A stretch of 64,000 bases of DNA from the NCBI GenBank assembly GCA_048158365.1, contig JBLLNL010000001.1, one strand, 5' to 3'. The translations under genes were made by a program, and so were the position numbers. Source of the DNA: Azoarcus_F sp048158365. GTDB taxonomy: Bacteria > Pseudomonadota > Gammaproteobacteria > Burkholderiales > Rhodocyclaceae. Numbering within the stretch: position 1 is the stretch's first letter; the number at the start of each line of letters is the position of its first letter. Positions 52,253 to 59,863 of the stretch are shown here, piece by piece. A model generated the notes under the pieces. It worked only from the letters and a program-made list of their open reading frames with translations. It ran no database searches and had not been told where the DNA came from.

Positions 52253-52551
52253 TGCGCCTCCGGAATCATGGTGATCGCGCGCTGCGGACACTCGTGCGCG
52301 CAGATGCCGCATCCTTTGCAGGTGTTCAGGTTGAAGTCGAACCACGCGGCCCGCTCCTCGACGCACTGCACCGGGCAATACAGCCAGCACACCGCACACT
52401 TGACGCACTTGTCGCGATCGACCACCGGGCGATCGCTGCGCCAGTCCCCGGGCAGCATCGGACTGAGGTCGGTCGCGACCGGGCACAGGTCGTCCGGCAC
52501 GTTCGACTGCTTCAGGCTCAGGACCGGGTAGCGTTGATGGCGCGTGCTCAT
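52249..52551 (-). CDS. padF: Phenylglyoxylate dehydrogenase ferredoxin subunit PadF
   Basis: PadF is the delta-type subunit with two 4Fe-4S clusters that moves electrons inside the complex. The 100-residue product begins MSTRHQRYPVLSLKQSNVPDD and has CVKCAVCWLYCPVQCV and CKGCGICAHECPQRAI. It overlaps padE and padG by four bases each (ATGA). The size and cluster pattern match delta subunits of pyruvate-type oxidoreductases. Confidence 0.92.
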   Translation of the reverse strand: MSTRHQRYPVLSLKQSNVPDDLCPVATDLSPMLPGDWRSDRPVVDRDKCVKCAVCWLYCPVQCVEERAAWFDFNLNTCKGCGICAHECPQRAITMIPEAQ

Positions 52552-53120
52552 TGGGTCACCCTCCGGTCGATGCTGTGCACGTCGGTCTCGGCATAGCCGC
52601 GTTCCAGCGCGGTCAGGTTCTGGCGCAGCCCGGCGTCGCGAAACTCGGAGGCCTCGACCGCACGCCCGAGCGCGTCCAGCGAAACCGCGCCGGTGGTCCG
52701 TGCGAATGCGCCGAGCATCAGCGTGTTGGTGATCGGTCGGCCGAAGATCTCGGTCGCGATGCGCACCGCGTCGCACAAGCCGACGCGCGCGACCGTGTCC
52801 GGGACCTGCAATTCGTCGAGTCCCCGGGCGCTGGCCTGCACCAGCGTGCCGCCCGGCTTGAGGCCCGCGAAGATGTCGATCGAATTGGCCACGGTCGGAT
52901 CGACGCAGATGATGCAGTCCGGCTGATAGATGTTGGTGAGCTGACGGATCTCGCGATCGCTGCAGCGCATGAAGGACATCACCGGTGCGCCACGACGCTC
53001 GAACCCGAACGACGGGATCGAGACCGCGTACTTGCCTTCCTCGACCAGCGCCATGGCCAGCATCTCGGCCGCCAGGACTGCGCCCTGACCGCCTCGCCCG
53101 TGGATTCGGACTTCGTACAT
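52548..53120 (-). CDS. padE: Phenylglyoxylate dehydrogenase gamma subunit PadE
   Basis: PadE is the gamma-type subunit of the 2-oxoacid oxidoreductase complex. The 190-residue protein begins MYEVRIHGRGGQGAVLAAEMLAMALVEEGKYA, the standard gamma motif, and has SFGFERRGAPVMSFMR and the IYQPDCIICVDPTV segment. It follows padD after a 64-bp gap that contains a 16-bp perfect hairpin. A GAGGAGA-like sequence is not evident, but GGAGAC precedes the ATG. It is the first gene of the padEFGHI block. Confidence 0.93.
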   Translation of the reverse strand: MYEVRIHGRGGQGAVLAAEMLAMALVEEGKYAVSIPSFGFERRGAPVMSFMRCSDREIRQLTNIYQPDCIICVDPTVANSIDIFAGLKPGGTLVQASARGLDELQVPDTVARVGLCDAVRIATEIFGRPITNTLMLGAFARTTGAVSLDALGRAVEASEFRDAGLRQNLTALERGYAETDVHSIDRRVTQ

Positions 53121-53139
53121 GTGCTCGTCTCCTGTCGAT

Positions 53140-53176
53140 GCCGACGGGCGCTGCGACCCGCGCAGCGCCCGTCGGC
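53140..53176 (-). other. Perfect 16-bp intercistronic hairpin between padD and padE
   Basis: GCCGACGGGCGCTGCG (53140-53155) and CGCAGCGCCCGTCGGC (53161-53176) are exact reverse complements around a 5-base loop. There is no adjacent T-run on either strand. In the leftward transcript it would separate the padBCD message from padEFGHI. It could act as an RNA processing or stabilising element, or as a partial terminator that sets the ratio of the two enzyme complexes. Confidence 0.75.
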
Positions 53177-53184
53177 CGTGAGTC

Positions 53185-54063
53185 TCAGTTCCAGCCGGGT
53201 TTCACGCCGGGGCGCGCATAGCCGGGTGTGCGCGCCGGGATGTGTTCGAGCGCGAAACCCTGCGTGAAGGCGATGCGCGTGATCAACGCGAACTTGAGGC
53301 GCCAGCCGGCCGCAAGCATCGCGATGCCGGCAAGCGCCGCCAGTGCCGGGGCCAGGGTCGGCGCCAGCAATGCCACCACCAGCAGCGCCGCCGGCAGGTG
53401 ATGGCCCAGTGGCAGCCACAGTCGCGATTCCCGTCCAAGCGCCTGCACCGTCTTGATCGGCGCGCCGCCCGGTCGTGACAGCGCGCGCTGGTAGCGCAGC
53501 CAAGACCAGCCGCGCAGGCCCACCAGCAGCAGCATCACGCCGGTGTGGGCGGGCCCTGGCGCCAGTGCGAGCACGAACGCGATGATCGCCAGCAGGCCTG
53601 CGCCCTCGGCGAGCCCGGTTGCGATGATCAGCGGGAGCAGGGCGGGTTCGCGCCAGGCCGGGATGCCGCGAGCGGCGGCGAGAATGCGTGCCTGGCAATA
53701 CAGAAAGGCGAGGCCGGCCAGCGCGGCGAGCCACGCGACTGCCGGGGCGCCGGTCAGCAGCGCAAGCGCGCCCAGCGCGAACAGCGGCAGCGCGATGATC
53801 GCCTCGCGTGTCATCCAGGACGTGCGCGGATGCAGGAACACGTTGAGCGCACGCCACGGTCGGCCGATCTCCAGCCACACGCAGGTCAGTCCGACCGCGA
53901 TGCATACCAGCGCGACCAGCGTCGCGGCGCGCAGCGGCATCGCGTGCGTGCTCGCGGCCAGGGCGGTCCACAGCAGCAGGCCGGTGCCGCTGCCGCCGCC
54001 GATGAAGTTGCCGGCCGCACGCGCGTCCCAGAAGGGTTGCAGTTCCGGTTCGACGCCTCTCAT
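53185..54063 (-). CDS. padD: Phenylacetyl-CoA:acceptor oxidoreductase membrane subunit PadD
   Basis: PadD is the NrfD/DmsC-type membrane anchor of the phenylacetyl-CoA:acceptor oxidoreductase and passes electrons to the quinone pool. The start at 54063 gives 292 residues with about eight hydrophobic helices. The motif VWLEIGRPWRALNVFLHPRTSWMTREA is characteristic of the family. It overlaps padC by four bases. Its stop is just before the 16-bp hairpin. Confidence 0.9.
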   Translation of the reverse strand: MRGVEPELQPFWDARAAGNFIGGGSGTGLLLWTALAASTHAMPLRAATLVALVCIAVGLTCVWLEIGRPWRALNVFLHPRTSWMTREAIIALPLFALGALALLTGAPAVAWLAALAGLAFLYCQARILAAARGIPAWREPALLPLIIATGLAEGAGLLAIIAFVLALAPGPAHTGVMLLLVGLRGWSWLRYQRALSRPGGAPIKTVQALGRESRLWLPLGHHLPAALLVVALLAPTLAPALAALAGIAMLAAGWRLKFALITRIAFTQGFALEHIPARTPGYARPGVKPGWN

Positions 54064-54710
54064 CGGGTCTTCTCCCACAGGTAGTAGAAACCCGGACCGG
54101 TGCCGAGCTCCTCGTGCATACGGAAGTGCTGGTTGTCCCGCAGCAGGCGCGAGGGCTTGCTGTCCGGATCGTCGATGTCGCCGAAGGTCAGCGCGCTGGC
54201 GATGCACGCGTTCGCGCAGGCCGGAGTGGCGTCCGGATCGATGCCCGGGGTCAGACCATGGGCGTGTCCGTAGTCGATGCGGTCGGAGCAGAAGGTGCAC
54301 TTCGTCGCGACGCCGACCATTCCGGGGTCGGCCCGCTTGTGTTCATGCGCCATCGGCTCGTCGGCGTAGGCGGGTCTGGACGCGGTGACCTTGTAGCGCG
54401 CGTAGTAGGGGCAGGCGACCGAGCAGTACGCACAGCCGATGCACAGGTCGTAGTCGATGGTGACCAGGCCGTCCGCGCGCTTCTTGGTCGCGGTGGTCGG
54501 GCAGACCGATTCGCACGGCGGTTCGTCGCAGTGCTGGCAGCCGACCGGCACGAAGGTGCGCGACACGTCGGGGAATTCGCCGGACTCCAGATCCAGCACC
54601 CACCGCCACTGGACGCCCGGCGCGGTCGCGTTGGTGTGCTTGCAGGCGGCGGTGCAGGTCTGGCAGCCGACGCAGCGGCGCAGGTCGACCACCATCGCGT
54701 AACGCGTCAT
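54060..54710 (-). CDS. padC: Phenylacetyl-CoA:acceptor oxidoreductase iron-sulfur subunit PadC
   Basis: PadC is a DmsB-like electron-transfer subunit with four iron-sulfur clusters. The ATG at 54710 gives 216 residues beginning MTRYAMVVDLRRCVGCQTCTAACKHTN. Cysteine groups are CVGCQTCTAAC, CQHCDEPPCESVCP, CIGCAYCSVACP, and CTFC with a later CANAC. It overlaps padB (ATGA) and padD, so the three subunits are co-translated. The longer upstream open frame lies within padB. Confidence 0.93.
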   Translation of the reverse strand: MTRYAMVVDLRRCVGCQTCTAACKHTNATAPGVQWRWVLDLESGEFPDVSRTFVPVGCQHCDEPPCESVCPTTATKKRADGLVTIDYDLCIGCAYCSVACPYYARYKVTASRPAYADEPMAHEHKRADPGMVGVATKCTFCSDRIDYGHAHGLTPGIDPDATPACANACIASALTFGDIDDPDSKPSRLLRDNQHFRMHEELGTGPGFYYLWEKTR

Positions 54711-57448
54711 CGGGCGCCTCCGATTCGTGTGATCGACACCGGCACGATGTCTCCGGCCGAGCCGGTCGCGTCGGTCAGGTCCATCAACATCGGCACCAGC
54801 GCATTCATGCTGGGTACGTCGAAATTGCGCGCGTAGGGTGTGATCCAGTGATCGAACTGGCCGACCATCAGCAGGGTGTCGGGACGTATGCCCTGGCGCA
54901 GCACGACCCGGCCGCGCGTGCCGCGCAGCGGCGAGCGGACCTCGACCAGATCGCCGTCCTCGATGCCGAGCCGGGCCGCCGCCGAGGTGTTCATGATCAC
55001 GCCGCGATGCCCCTTGATGTTGTCCGCGACTTCCCGAATCATCTGCAGGCTGACGTTGCCGCCCCACGCGTACTGCATGCTGCGCGCGGTGAGCAGCCAG
55101 AACGGGAAGTCCTCGGCCCGTCCGCCCAGGTTCGAGATCACCGCATCCTTGATCAGGTTGGAGAAGTCGTGGAATTCGGGCAGCGGGCGATACTCTGTGA
55201 GCTGCCGGTCCCACCAGGCGATGCCCGACTCGTGCAGGCGCCGACCGAGCTCCTGACCGATCCGGTAGATGCGCTCCTGGTAGGGCATCTCGAATCGCAG
55301 GCCCTGGTCTTCCAGGTGGGGGTACAGATACCACTGCAGGCGGGGATAGCCGATCGTGCGAAAGCCGTGTTCGCGCCACCAGTCGAGGCCGTGATCCTCC
55401 GCACCACGGGTCAGTTCTGCGCTGGCCGCGCGGCAGCTCGCATTCCAGATCGTCTCGACGTCGTGGACCTGCGCCGGATCGAGCCTGAAGTCGTAGTGCT
55501 CGCCCTTCAGCGCCACGCCGGCGGCGCCGCGATTGATCGCGTTGTTGTAGCCCTCGAGGATGCCCGCGCGTCGCGCGAGTTCGGTCGCGATCCAGGTGAA
55601 GTCGCGCGCCTCGCCCTGCGGTTCGGTGGCTGGCTGGCGCAGCGCGAAGCCCTGATGGTCCCAGAACTGCTCGACATACTTGGTGCCGCCGATGCGCAGC
55701 AGCTGCAGACTCTCGAGGTCGGTGCAGTCGGGCAGCAGCACGTCGGCGAAGTGATTGGTCTCGTCGTGCGTGTAGGCGAAGGCCACCACGAACGGAAACT
55801 TCGTGACCACCTCCTCGACCCGCGGTGTGTCCCAGAAGGAGATGACCGGATTGGTGCGGTAAAAGAACCATACGTCCGGCTGGGTCGGCTCAGGGAAGCT
55901 CTCGAAGCCGTGGCGCTGCTGCATCCATGCAAGGTGGGTCGGGCCGAGCGCGGCGCTCCAGGCGGAATTGGCCACCAGCGGGACCAGCGTCCGGTTGGCG
56001 TTGCGGATCTGCGGGCGGCCGATCCAGTTTTCCTTGTCGGTCGGGTTGAACGGGTAGTCCATGAAACCGTCGGGGCCCAGCTTCGCGCTGCTGTGACGGT
56101 CGTTGGCCGGCCGGTTCAGGCGCACCGCGGTGCCGATGGTGCCCCCGGGCACGTCGAGTGCGCCGACCAGGCAGGCCATCAATGTGCGCGCCCAGCAGCA
56201 GTCGTAGCCCCCCCAGCCGTTGTTGACGGTCTTGCCCAAGGTGATCGCGACCGGCCGAAACGGCAAAGTGCGACCCTCGATCTCGATCGTCGCACCGATC
56301 TGGGCATGATCCAGGTATTCGTTGGCGATGCGGCGAATCGTCGCCGCGGGCACGTCACATATGCCTTCGGCCCATTCCGGCGTCAGCTCGCGTTCGTGTG
56401 CGAGCAGTTTGCCGAATGCGGTCTTCACGCGCGCGTCATGATGCTCGGTCAGATCCCCGTCGGCCAGCACCTCGACGCCCGACGCGACCAACTCGCCGTC
56501 CAGCGCGGGGTCGATTCCGGGCGTGTCGAACGGCACCGCGGCGGCCTGAACGAGATCCCACACCAGCGGCTTGTGCGTGTCGGGATCGCGCAGATACAGC
56601 CCGTTGGGTGCGACCAGATAAGGGGATGCGGTCATCCGCTTCAGAAAGGGTATGTCCAGGCGCGAGCGGTCGTTCTCGAACAGCATCACGTGGATCATCG
56701 CGTGCATGAAGGCCACGTCGGTCTTGGGCTTGATGGGGACCCATTCGGCGGAGCAGCCGCCCGTGATCGACAGGTGCGGCTCGATCTGAACACGCTTGAT
56801 GCCTTGCTCGACTCGGGCCGCGGCGTGTCGCGCGATCCCGCACACGCCGCCCGAGGCCTCGATGTTGCTGCCGAAGGACACGAGATAGCGGGTGCGCGGC
56901 GTGTCCGGGCAGACGATGAAGGCGCGGTGCCACAGCTCGCCATAGAGGTGCTCGGAGTGATAGCACTTCACGCCCTGTCCGCTACCGAAGCTCATGTCCA
57001 CGGGACCCCATGCGCCGAGAAAGGCGGGGAAGGTGCCCATGTAGGCGGTCGGTGTGCCGCCGCCGCCGAAGCTCGCCGCGACCCGCGGATAGCCCGATGC
57101 GTCGAGCAGTCCGGTCTTGCGTATCCCGCGCAGTCGCTCGGCGATCAGATCGAGTGCCTCGTCCCATGAGATCGCGACGAAGCCAGGGTCCTCGTTGCGC
57201 CCCTTCCTCGGGTTGGTGCGCTTCATCGGCCGAAGCACGCGACTGGGGTTGTAGGTCTTCTGCACCAGGCCGAAGGCCTTCACGCACACCCGTCCGTCGG
57301 CCGGATGCACGCCCGTCGCGTCGAAGTTCGGTTCAATCGCGGTCGCCACGCCATCCTCGACCTTGACCTTGAGCAGGTCGGGGCCGGCAACGCATTGGTA
57401 GCAATAGGTCGCGACCTTTCGGGTCTGCGCCGTGCTGCTGATCGGCAT
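54707..57448 (-). CDS. padB: Phenylacetyl-CoA:acceptor oxidoreductase molybdopterin subunit PadB
   Basis: PadB is the catalytic subunit that oxidises the alpha carbon of phenylacetyl-CoA to phenylglyoxylate with a bis-MGD molybdenum cofactor, anaerobically. ATG 57448 with GGAGGAG gives 913 residues of the DMSO-reductase superfamily. Substrate- and pterin-binding stretches include FGGGGTPTAYMGTF, FGSNIEASGGVCG and NLGGRAEDFPFWLLTARSMQYAWGGN. The N-terminal cluster motif is CYQC (16-19) with a fourth Cys at 55, but the third position is Pro23/Asp24 instead of cysteine. No Tat motif is seen, which fits a cytoplasmic enzyme using a CoA ester. Confidence 0.93.
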   Translation of the reverse strand: MPISSTAQTRKVATYCYQCVAGPDLLKVKVEDGVATAIEPNFDATGVHPADGRVCVKAFGLVQKTYNPSRVLRPMKRTNPRKGRNEDPGFVAISWDEALDLIAERLRGIRKTGLLDASGYPRVAASFGGGGTPTAYMGTFPAFLGAWGPVDMSFGSGQGVKCYHSEHLYGELWHRAFIVCPDTPRTRYLVSFGSNIEASGGVCGIARHAAARVEQGIKRVQIEPHLSITGGCSAEWVPIKPKTDVAFMHAMIHVMLFENDRSRLDIPFLKRMTASPYLVAPNGLYLRDPDTHKPLVWDLVQAAAVPFDTPGIDPALDGELVASGVEVLADGDLTEHHDARVKTAFGKLLAHERELTPEWAEGICDVPAATIRRIANEYLDHAQIGATIEIEGRTLPFRPVAITLGKTVNNGWGGYDCCWARTLMACLVGALDVPGGTIGTAVRLNRPANDRHSSAKLGPDGFMDYPFNPTDKENWIGRPQIRNANRTLVPLVANSAWSAALGPTHLAWMQQRHGFESFPEPTQPDVWFFYRTNPVISFWDTPRVEEVVTKFPFVVAFAYTHDETNHFADVLLPDCTDLESLQLLRIGGTKYVEQFWDHQGFALRQPATEPQGEARDFTWIATELARRAGILEGYNNAINRGAAGVALKGEHYDFRLDPAQVHDVETIWNASCRAASAELTRGAEDHGLDWWREHGFRTIGYPRLQWYLYPHLEDQGLRFEMPYQERIYRIGQELGRRLHESGIAWWDRQLTEYRPLPEFHDFSNLIKDAVISNLGGRAEDFPFWLLTARSMQYAWGGNVSLQMIREVADNIKGHRGVIMNTSAAARLGIEDGDLVEVRSPLRGTRGRVVLRQGIRPDTLLMVGQFDHWITPYARNFDVPSMNALVPMLMDLTDATGSAGDIVPVSITRIGGAR

Positions 57449-57535
57449 CGCGTGTTCTCCTCCGCGCCGGCTTTCGATGTGCGCCGGCTTCATGGCGCGT
57501 CGCAGGCGCACATGAAGCGCCTGATCGACGAGTCC

Positions 57536-57596
57536 ATTCTAGGAGCGTGGAGACGTTGCGCCGTTGACCTGCATCAAAGAATGACGTTAACGTCAA
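57536..57596 (-). promoter_or_regulatory. FNR-type promoter and ACGT operator of the pad operon
   Basis: TTGAC-CTGC-ATCAA (57564-57577) fits the FNR consensus with one mismatch. On the minus strand TAGAAT (57541-57536) is a -10 hexamer, placing the start near 57529, exactly 41.5 bp from the FNR centre. Adjacent and upstream lies the perfect 14-bp palindrome TGACGTTAACGTCA (57582-57595), within the 16-mer ATGACGTTAACGTCAA that matches the MerR-type consensus. The leader to padB is about 80 nt. Confidence 0.8.
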
Positions 57597-57622
57597 CGAG
57601 AGCGTCTAAGATGTTCGAGTCA

Positions 57623-57634
57623 GTTAACGTTAAC
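57623..57634 (+). promoter_or_regulatory. Second ACGT palindrome between padB and the CBS-ACT gene
   Basis: GTTAACGTTAAC is a perfect 12-bp palindrome related in its core to the site at 57581-57596. It lies 109 bp upstream of the CBS-ACT start and about 94-105 bp upstream of the predicted padB start point. It may be a second binding site for the same regulator and could control either gene. Confidence 0.5.
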
Positions 57635-57742
57635 AAGAACCAAGGTCGATTGCGGGAACCGCTGTCGTCGATCCGTTTTTTGTTACACTCGCGTCAGAAC
57701 CCGGCCAATCCCGGATTCCTTGATCGTCATCTGGAGTTTCTC

Positions 57743-58399
57743 ATGTACGTAGAAAACATCATGACCCGGGAAGTCCTGTCCGTCGGACCGGGCGACTCTT
57801 TCGCGAGGATGTCCGAGATCATGCGGCTGAAGAAGCTGCGGCATCTTCCTGTGATCGAGAGCGATGGCCGTCTCGTCGGAATCGTGACAAACCGGGATGT
57901 GCAGCGTGCGCAGCCGTCGATGATCACGACGCTGGACGTGGGGGAGGTCAAATACCTGCTCGCGTCGGTGACCGCCGCAGACATCATGCACAAAAAGGTG
58001 CTCACCTGTTCGCCGCGCACGCAGATCGAGGAAGCGGCCCGCATGATGCGGCCGAACAAGATCGGCTGCCTGCCGGTGGTGGAGGCGGGACGGCTGGTCG
58101 GCATCGTGACCAGCGTCGATCTGCTCGACTATTTCCTGGACATCACCGGCTGCTGGGTGGAGGACGCGACCCGCATCACGGTCGCGCTGGCCGACCAGAC
58201 CGGTCAGCTCTCCGCCCTGCTGGCATCGGTGAACGCGCATGGCGGCTACATCGTATCGGTGGTCTCACCGCATACGCCGGCGACCGAAGGCCGCCGCATG
58301 GCGGTGATCCGCTTCAAGGCGCCCGATCAGCCGGCCGTGATCGACGGTCTGCGTGCCGCCGGTTACGACGTCACCGTGGATGTCGCGGCAGGGGCGTAA
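57743..58399 (+). CDS. CBS-domain and ACT-domain protein (AcuB-like)
   Basis: The ATG at 57743, with GGAG at 57733-57736, gives 218 residues. Two CBS domains are clear: ENIMTREVLSVGPGDSFARMSEIMRLKKLRHLPVIESDGRLVGIVTNRDV (residues about 4-55) and AADIMHKKVLTCSPRTQIEEAARMMRPNKIGCLPVVEAGRLVGIVTSVDLLDYF (about 75-130). An ACT-like domain follows (RITVALADQTGQLSALLASVNAHGGYIVSVVS). Such proteins sense adenosine nucleotides or small ligands. It is divergent from padB and convergent with the kor operon. Its target is unknown; an energy- or CoA-linked control of the pathway is conceivable. Confidence 0.85.
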   Translation: MYVENIMTREVLSVGPGDSFARMSEIMRLKKLRHLPVIESDGRLVGIVTNRDVQRAQPSMITTLDVGEVKYLLASVTAADIMHKKVLTCSPRTQIEEAARMMRPNKIGCLPVVEAGRLVGIVTSVDLLDYFLDITGCWVEDATRITVALADQTGQLSALLASVNAHGGYIVSVVSPHTPATEGRRMAVIRFKAPDQPAVIDGLRAAGYDVTVDVAAGA

Positions 58400-58433
58400 C
58401 GCGCCGCCGGAAGATCGAGGGGCGGTGCGGACC

Positions 58434-58461
58434 GAGCCGGCCTGACCGGGCCGGGCGGCTC
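58434..58461. terminator. Possible bidirectional terminator between convergent genes
   Basis: GAGCCG (58434-58439) and CGGCTC (58456-58461) flank an inner GGCC/GGCC-type stem, in the 77-bp space where the CBS-ACT and ferritin-like genes converge. There is no T-run. The position is the main support. Confidence 0.35.
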
Positions 58462-58476
58462 GCTTGGACCGGCCCG

Positions 58477-59025
58477 TCATTCCTGTAGCAGAGGGGGATC
58501 GGGATCCTCGTTCCAGCCCTGTTCGGGGCGTTCGACCCGAGTCAGCCAGCGTTCGAGCAGCGTGACATGCTCGACTTCGCTCTCGAGCAGTTCCTGCGCG
58601 GTTTCCCGCACCGCTGGGTTTTCCCCTCGCTCCGCCAGATTGCGGTAGAACTCGACACCGAGCTTCTCGTGTTTGAGCGCCAGCGCGATTGCATGCCAGG
58701 GATGCATCAGGTAATGGATCTCGCGTGCGATGGTCGAGGGCGCTTCCGGGCTTTCGGGCGTCTCCCATGCATAGTCCCATGGCGCGATGTGCGGCAACTC
58801 CATGCCCTCGCCGAGCGCATTCACGCTGTCGACATGCAGGCGTTCGATCGCCGCGAGCTTGCGGAACAGTGCTGCGACCTCATGGTTGTTGTGCACTTCC
58901 ATCTGGTCGGCGAGTTCGGCATAGCGCTCGGCGGCCTCGGTCTCCATCGCGAGCGCGTGAGCGAGCAGCTGCTCCACCGATTCGATGTCCTTGTCGTCGT
59001 TTTCGCGGGGCTCGGTGGGGCTCAT
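58477..59025 (-). CDS. Ferritin-like (rubrerythrin-type) di-iron protein in the kor operon
   Basis: The 182-residue protein is an all-helical four-helix-bundle type. Candidate iron ligands are Glu30/Glu33 (ETEAAERY), Glu61 and His64 (ERLH), Glu120/Glu125 (HEKLGVEFY), and Glu150 and His153 (ESEVEHV), that is, two ExxH motifs plus partner glutamates. There is no rubredoxin domain. The start at 59025 overlaps the korB stop (ATGA). A protective role against oxygen or peroxide for the ferredoxin-linked enzymes is plausible but not shown. Confidence 0.82.
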   Translation of the reverse strand: MSPTEPRENDDKDIESVEQLLAHALAMETEAAERYAELADQMEVHNNHEVAALFRKLAAIERLHVDSVNALGEGMELPHIAPWDYAWETPESPEAPSTIAREIHYLMHPWHAIALALKHEKLGVEFYRNLAERGENPAVRETAQELLESEVEHVTLLERWLTRVERPEQGWNEDPDPPLLQE

Positions 59026-59861
59026 ATCACAAACTCCTTCTCCAGTTCGGTGACGGAATCTACGCTCGGCGTCGGGGCGGGGCGGTAGGGTCGGCGGTCG
59101 CCGCGGTAGAGCACGCCGATGTTGAAGCCGTCGTCGGTCATCAGGCGGCGCGCGGCGCGGGCCGGGTCGTCGGTGGGCTCGACCGGTGCGGTATGGACCG
59201 CGTCCTTCCAGTCGCGCTGTTCGGGGCGGAAGGTCACGCACGGACTGAGCAGCTGCACGAAGGAGAAGCCGGGATGACGTATCGCCTCGGTGATCAGCCG
59301 GGCGGTGCCATTCGGATCGCCGGAGAAACCGCGTGCGATGAAGTTGGCCCCGGATGCCAGTGCGATCACCAGCGGGTGGAAGGGGTTGATCCCGGTCCCG
59401 TGCGGCGTGAGCTTGCTCTTCTCCCAGTCGGGCGCGGTGGTGGGCGAGGCCTGGCCCTTGGTCATGCCATAGACCTCGTTGTCCATCACGATGTAGGTCA
59501 TGTCGACGTTGCGCCGGCAAGCGTGCAGGAAGTGATTGCCGCCGATCGAGAAACCGTCGCCGTCGCCGCCGGACGCGATGACGGTGAGCTCGGGCCGGCT
59601 CACCTTGATGCCGGTAGCGATCGGCAGCGCACGGCCATGCACGCCATGGAAGCCGAACACGTTGGTGTAGGCGGGGATGCGGGAGGAGCAGCCGATCCCC
59701 GAAACCAGGGCCACGTTTTCGGGTGCCAGGGACAGTTCGGCGAGGGCCTTGGTGATCGCCGACAGCACCGAGTAGTCGCCGCAGCCGGGGCACCACACGG
59801 GTTTGACGTCCGATTTGTAGTCGCGTGCCGTGTAGCTCGGGCAGGCAGAGGTCGCATCCAT
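59022..59861 (-). CDS. korB: 2-Oxoglutarate:ferredoxin oxidoreductase beta subunit KorB
   Basis: KorB is the TPP-binding subunit that oxidises 2-oxoglutarate to succinyl-CoA and reduces ferredoxin, which the benzoyl-CoA reductase needs. The 279-residue protein has WCPGCGDYSVLSAITKALAEL, the TPP motif GGDGDGFSIGGNHFLHACRRNVDMTYIVMDNEVYGMTKGQ and a 4Fe-4S-associated CPGC near residue 24. It is followed by an overlapping ferritin-like gene. It lies three bases after korA. Confidence 0.92.
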   Translation of the reverse strand: MDATSACPSYTARDYKSDVKPVWCPGCGDYSVLSAITKALAELSLAPENVALVSGIGCSSRIPAYTNVFGFHGVHGRALPIATGIKVSRPELTVIASGGDGDGFSIGGNHFLHACRRNVDMTYIVMDNEVYGMTKGQASPTTAPDWEKSKLTPHGTGINPFHPLVIALASGANFIARGFSGDPNGTARLITEAIRHPGFSFVQLLSPCVTFRPEQRDWKDAVHTAPVEPTDDPARAARRLMTDDGFNIGVLYRGDRRPYRPAPTPSVDSVTELEKEFVI

Positions 59862-59863
59862 GT

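Noticed and set aside
52253..52486. A longer padG start
   Set aside because: The extension lies over padF, which has intact ferredoxin motifs; the ATG at 52252 overlaps the padF stop in the usual coupled manner.
54848..57169. A 773-residue open frame on the plus strand
   Set aside because: It lies opposite padB and shows no recognisable motif; padB has the cofactor motifs, ribosome-binding site and promoter.
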